Below are positions 28,201 through 30,999 of a stretch of 30,999 nucleotides of DNA, piece by piece. The stretch is taken from NCBI GenBank assembly GCA_000226015.1, contig JH152749.1:218881-249879 (forward strand), written 5' to 3'. Positions within the stretch are counted from its first letter, which is position 1. Each line of letters starts with the position of its first letter. The position numbers were made by a program, and so were the translations under genes. The DNA is from Mnemiopsis leidyi. Taxonomy: Eukaryota > Ctenophora > Tentaculata > Lobata > Bolinopsidae. Under the pieces are notes generated by a model. That model had not been told where the DNA came from and did not search any database. It worked only from the letters and a program-made list of their open reading frames with translations.

Positions 28201-29494
28201 TCGACTGAAAGAGGTGGTTGCTGGACCACTTCAGGAGCAACTGACGGCATAATTTCAATATGAACATTGCTTGTCGCATGAGGAGTTGGATCTTCTGACT
28301 GTGAGGAAATGTGCGATTGTTGAAGTTTAGGAGAGTTTGATTTCACAGCTTGTTTTGGTTTCTTGGTAGCTGAAAAATGTTTTATATGGAATTTGATAAT
28401 CAACAGAACCTGTTCTAATATTTGATTTGAATCTGTTCTTATAAAAAACTGAAAAAATGCATTATATTCAAGTTTTGATGATGTTAAGAAATTTGAAGAC
28501 ATCATATGAAACAGTTGATTACCAGAATGTTTATCATTGACGACAGGCTCTGACTTAATTCTGTTTTGTTTCGTCTTCTGTTGTGCTGGTCTTACTCTGC
28601 TTTGTGCCTGAGAAGATCCAGATTAATTGCCACGTGATATCGTATTATGTGATAGCCTTATATCAATGATAAGTTTGGTACTAACAATCTATACATCGAT
28701 AAACACTGTTACTTTCAATATAAAAAATGTGTGGTCCATTGCAAAAAAGCTGGAATATTGATTAGTTCTAGGCTAGTGGCTACAGTATTGGTGTTGTAGT
28801 AAGAAGGCTCTTGATTTAATTACAATATGTCCAGGGTTCAAACCCCATTAATCGCCATTCCAGGAAGTGTGGTATAAAAGCTCGACCTAAGCTATCCCTT
28901 TTAGTTGTCTCAACAGAATTAACTGGAAACGGGGGTTGGGGGTTAAATGGGGAGGGTCTGCTGCCAAAGAATCCTCTTTGTAGCCCCTGCGATACTATGA
29001 AAATGCTAAAGTGAGAGAAATCCGGTAAAACCCAATTGATTTATCCATGAAATTCTCAAAGTTGATATCAAGCAAAGATAGAAAAAAAATTAAGTCATCT
29101 TACCTTTGGTGCCACTATATTTTTCTGGGATGAAACATTCGCTGCTGCTGTATTTGGCTGCTGTTGTCCTGCAATTGCACCGGGTCAGCTTTAAGTTTAA
29201 TTCAAACAACTACAATTTAAATTCTTGAAGGCCATTCAGGGTTTTTTTACATTAATTAATTGAAAGAGTTTATGATCAGTCTACTTTGGGCCATTTTCAC
29301 TATGTCCACGGAGAAATTTCAGTTTTCTATGGCCATGGTCATAATATTTTGACCATTGACCATTAAGTTAAGTCCAGAGAGCTGAGTCAGGTTTAACATT
29401 TTTGACAGCTGTCTACTGTGTAGGTTCCCAGTTAAGTTGTCACTTGTCAACTACCTCTTCTTCGTCTAGAGCGAGCATTTCCTTGTAAATTTGT
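22236..29494 (-). CDS. CCDC66: CCDC66-like coiled-coil protein, 5'-partial, at least 10 exons
   Basis: CCDC66 is a microtubule-associated, centrosome/satellite and ciliary protein in vertebrates. Exons in gene order: 29455-29494 (tentative), 29104-29168, 28523-28607, 27716-28369, 27519-27614, 26990-27429, 26461-26754, 25562-26020, 25098-25407, 23677-23751, 22236-22286. Phases agree throughout except between 25098 and 23751, where a linking exon was not found. Hallmarks match human CCDC66: ELERRKWIQELEAQVREKKE (human QRKWIEELNKQIEDD), DPVELERRQEARKRALENQE running into a charged EERERIKREEEIEMRR coiled coil, and ESQTDL (human VQTDDL). The C-terminal RQNDILSQLEKLRM-GLKDRRR matches human RQQAILKGLSELRQ-GLLQKQR. 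The 654-bp exon is Q/P/N-rich and poorly conserved. The first exons and start codon are not identified. The last intron hosts a pogo-type MITE. Confidence 0.85.
22291..22296 (+). terminator. Candidate UFSP2 polyadenylation signal
   Basis: AATAAA lies 614 bases after the UFSP2 stop. A variant ATTAAA near 22168 is an alternative. If the distal site is used, the UFSP2 3' UTR covers the last CCDC66 coding exon in antisense. Confidence 0.35.
22323..22368. repeat. 14-bp tandem repeat ATAGTTAGTTATTC
   Basis: Three exact copies at 22323-22336, 22337-22350 and 22351-22364 are followed by a partial copy. They lie just inside the last CCDC66 intron. Confidence 0.95.
22788..23494. mobile_element. Non-autonomous pogo/Tc1-type MITE (707 bp)
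   Basis: The 25-bp terminal inverted repeats are perfect, starting CAGTAAACCCTCGATTTACC at 22788 and ending with its complement at 23494. The element is bounded by TA on both sides (22786-22787 and 23495-23496), as expected for Tc1/mariner/pogo insertions. The sub-terminal motif CCCGGTAAAT recurs several times near both ends, possible extra transposase-binding sites. Short internal ORFs do not resemble a transposase. It sits in the last CCDC66 intron. Confidence 0.92.
23752..25097. other. CCDC66 intron region, a linking exon expected but not seen
   Basis: By phase, an exon must lie between 25098 and 23751, entering with two bases of a split codon and leaving in phase 0. No candidate meets both conditions; the open - strand stretch around 23890-23960 ends correctly at a CAG|GTGCAG but its acceptor phase is wrong. 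A short direct repeat (ACAGGACCCATTG) occurs twice within 24215-24255, and a dispersed-repeat copy lies at 24928-24987. Confidence 0.5.
24928..24987 (-). repeat. Dispersed repeat, copy 2
   Basis: On the - strand this reads GACCATGTCACCCTGGAATA and then TGGCCAATGGTCAAAAAATT, closely matching 140-211 on the + strand. It lies in a CCDC66 intron. Confidence 0.6.
28765..28990 (+). mobile_element. tRNA-headed SINE (copy B) in a CCDC66 intron
   Basis: The head has a tRNA-like layout with the B box GGTTCAAACC at 28835-28844 and an A-box-like TGGTGTTGTAGTAAGAAGG. The tail has GGGTTAAATGGGGAGGGTCT at 28940-28959 and AGCCCCTGCGATACTATGAA just after. Both tail segments align with the - strand tail of the SINE at 5068-5293, but the two tRNA-like heads differ. 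It is inserted antisense to CCDC66. Confidence 0.7.
29296..29368 (-). repeat. Dispersed repeat, copy 3 (diverged)
   Basis: The - strand reads TGGTCAATGGTCAAAATATT followed by ATGACCATGGCCATAG, matching the core of copies 1 and 2 with more changes. Confidence 0.4.
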
Positions 29495-30454
29495 CTGCAG
29501 GGATGCTAGAAAGTCATCAGCTGGTCTCCTGGAGTGTATTTTCATTCCATTATATGTTATTAGATATTACTGCAGCATAAGGTTATAAAATGTTGACCGA
29601 TTTTACCACAAATTATAAAAATTTTAAAGAGAAAATAAGAGAAAATTAGAACATACCTTGGCTGAGTAACACTGATCATGACAGAGCAATGATAGAAATA
29701 ATGTTACAGATAGTTTCTTGTAAGGTCACACACATATCCTGTCAAGAATCATACATTACAAAGTACCACAATGTGGAATGCCGTTGCCTCCAAAATAAAG
29801 AGGCTTGATTACTACAGCAGCAAAAGTCTCGCAAAGACTTCCCTGAAGAGAACCTTCTTGAGCTACAGCACTCTGGGGCCGAAAAAACGTGGACGGTGGG
29901 CCAGTAATGGCTGTGAAATTGCACAAATATCAAACATTCAAGTAATGAAATATTCATGATAACTTTGATTTAGATGCCACAGGTTCGCAGCCTCTCAACA
30001 AACAAATTGGTCAAAAATTTCCAAATGTTGACTCCACAAATTTGTGTAAGCTCTATGTGAACTTTATGTAGGCCGCAATGGCAATGGCAGGAAGCATGAT
30101 CATTGATAGCATCACAATTGATATCTTAACCAATATTACTATCATCCATAATTTGAATTGAATTTTAACTTTATGTGACATAACAGAGTTACCTTAGAGA
30201 GACATATTTACGGGGTACGGAATTCTGGGATTTTCGGAAAAAATCCCCATATTTTCGTACTACCAAAATTTTGACCTCCACTTTAAAACCCCCCATATTA
30301 ATTTGTTTGTAATTGGCTCAAAAAGGGTTAAATTGAGGTGTATTCATCAAATTAGTTATTTTACATGGTCTGTGAGACAAGGAAGAACATTTCTCAGGTA
30401 CATAGAAAATTAATTACTATTAAAATAACGGCAAAAGGGTCATATAGTTTGGTG
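29495..30454. other. No supportable feature
   Basis: AT-rich DNA upstream of the first tentative CCDC66 exon seen here. Short frames (for example 29742-29959) resemble nothing known and lack splice context. Earlier CCDC66 exons may lie beyond the right edge. Confidence 0.5.
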
Positions 30455-30999
30455 AGTGGGGCAATTGGCGGCGCCATTGGCGCCAATGGATCCACTCAAT
30501 GGAACAAATAGATGTTCCAATGGGGCTAATGGCGATGAGGTCAGTGGTGCAAATGGTGGTCCCTATCACCATTGGCTCCAATGGTTGTGTTCCATTGGCG
30601 ACAATGGCGATCGCCATTGGCGACCATTTGCACCATTATAATGGATCCATTGGAACCACTCGATGTCGATACCTTTTTCAAGAACGCCACTCAGAGTGAG
30701 TGGATCATTTGGAATTCCAATGGCGACAATGATTCCAATGGCGACAATGGTTCCAATAGCGACAATGGTTCCGACAATGGCGACATTGGCGCCAATGGCG
30801 ACAATGGCACCAATGGCGACAATGGCAAAAATGGTACCAACGACGACAATGGTACAAACAATGGCGACAATGTTACCAATGGCGACAATGAAACCAATGG
30901 CGACAATGAAACCAATAGGCGACAATGAACCAAATGGCGACAATGAAACCAATAGGCGACAATGGCAATAATGGCACAAATGGCGATAATCAGGAAATA
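30455..30999. repeat. AATGGCGAC-type tandem array running off the window
   Basis: Degenerate 9-18-base units built on CAATGGCGACAATGGTNCC continue to the right edge. From 30461 to about 30660 the units are mostly in the inverse sense (CCATTGGCG) and from about 30715 in the forward sense, so the array is partly self-complementary. One frame reads as Asn-Gly-Asp-Asn repeats and others as Met-Ala-Thr or Ser-Pro-Leu repeats. These open frames are by-products of the unit length and not evidence of a gene. Confidence 0.9.

Noticed and set aside
30420-30979. Asn-Gly-Asp, Met-Ala-Thr and Ser-Pro-Leu repeat proteins
   Set aside because: All frames of the tandem array are open at once; no start context, splice sites or flanking unique coding sequence.

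Overview
The window is eukaryotic and almost certainly from an invertebrate animal. It holds densely spliced genes with GT-AG introns whose phases join exactly, recognisable metazoan orthologues (COPB2, UFSP2, CCDC66), AT-rich introns full of MITEs, SINEs and minisatellites, and no bacterial operon structure. A DD3-3-type secreted protein and a pterin/folate enzyme fusion, which vertebrates and insects are not expected to carry, make a non-bilaterian animal (cnidarian or sponge-like) the best guess. The species cannot be fixed from this sequence.

Layout, left to right. (1) 1-6867, + strand: the last 14 exons of COPB2, the coatomer beta' subunit, 873 codons; the first ~100 codons lie outside the window. 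(2) 7689-21677, + strand: a complete ten-exon UFSP2, the UFM1-specific protease, 447 aa. Its sixth intron is 10,443 bp long (9794-20236). (3) Inside that intron, on the - strand, lie two nested genes: a single-exon DD3-3-like secreted protein (13094-15109) and a two-exon gene (15820-17700) fusing a dihydroneopterin aldolase/epimerase (FolB/FolX) domain, a hydroxymethyl-dihydropterin pyrophosphokinase (HPPK, FolK) domain and a pteridine-reductase-like SDR (PTR1/FolM). (4) 22236-29494, - strand: CCDC66, a coiled-coil ciliary/centrosomal protein, tail-to-tail with UFSP2. (5) 30455-30999: an AATGGCGAC-type tandem array running off the edge.

The most interesting item is the FolB-FolK-PTR1 fusion. 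Animals are textbook folate auxotrophs, yet this gene has a spliceosomal intron and sits in the same gap-free stretch (10552-30999) as UFSP2 exons 7-10, so simple bacterial contamination is unlikely. As sequenced, its HPPK domain is interrupted at an exact 19-bp tandem duplication (17022-17059). The reading frame changes there, and the segment that should carry the Mg-binding Asp pair is absent.

Mobile DNA is well resolved: a hAT-type MITE with a perfect 8-bp target duplication, a pogo/Tc1-type MITE with perfect TIRs and TA ends, two tRNA-headed SINEs sharing one tail domain, a long inverted repeat just upstream of the pterin gene, and several micro-repeats that duplicate UFSP2 splice sites. 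Exon coordinates come from reading splice consensus, frame continuity and remembered family sequences; no alignment program was run.
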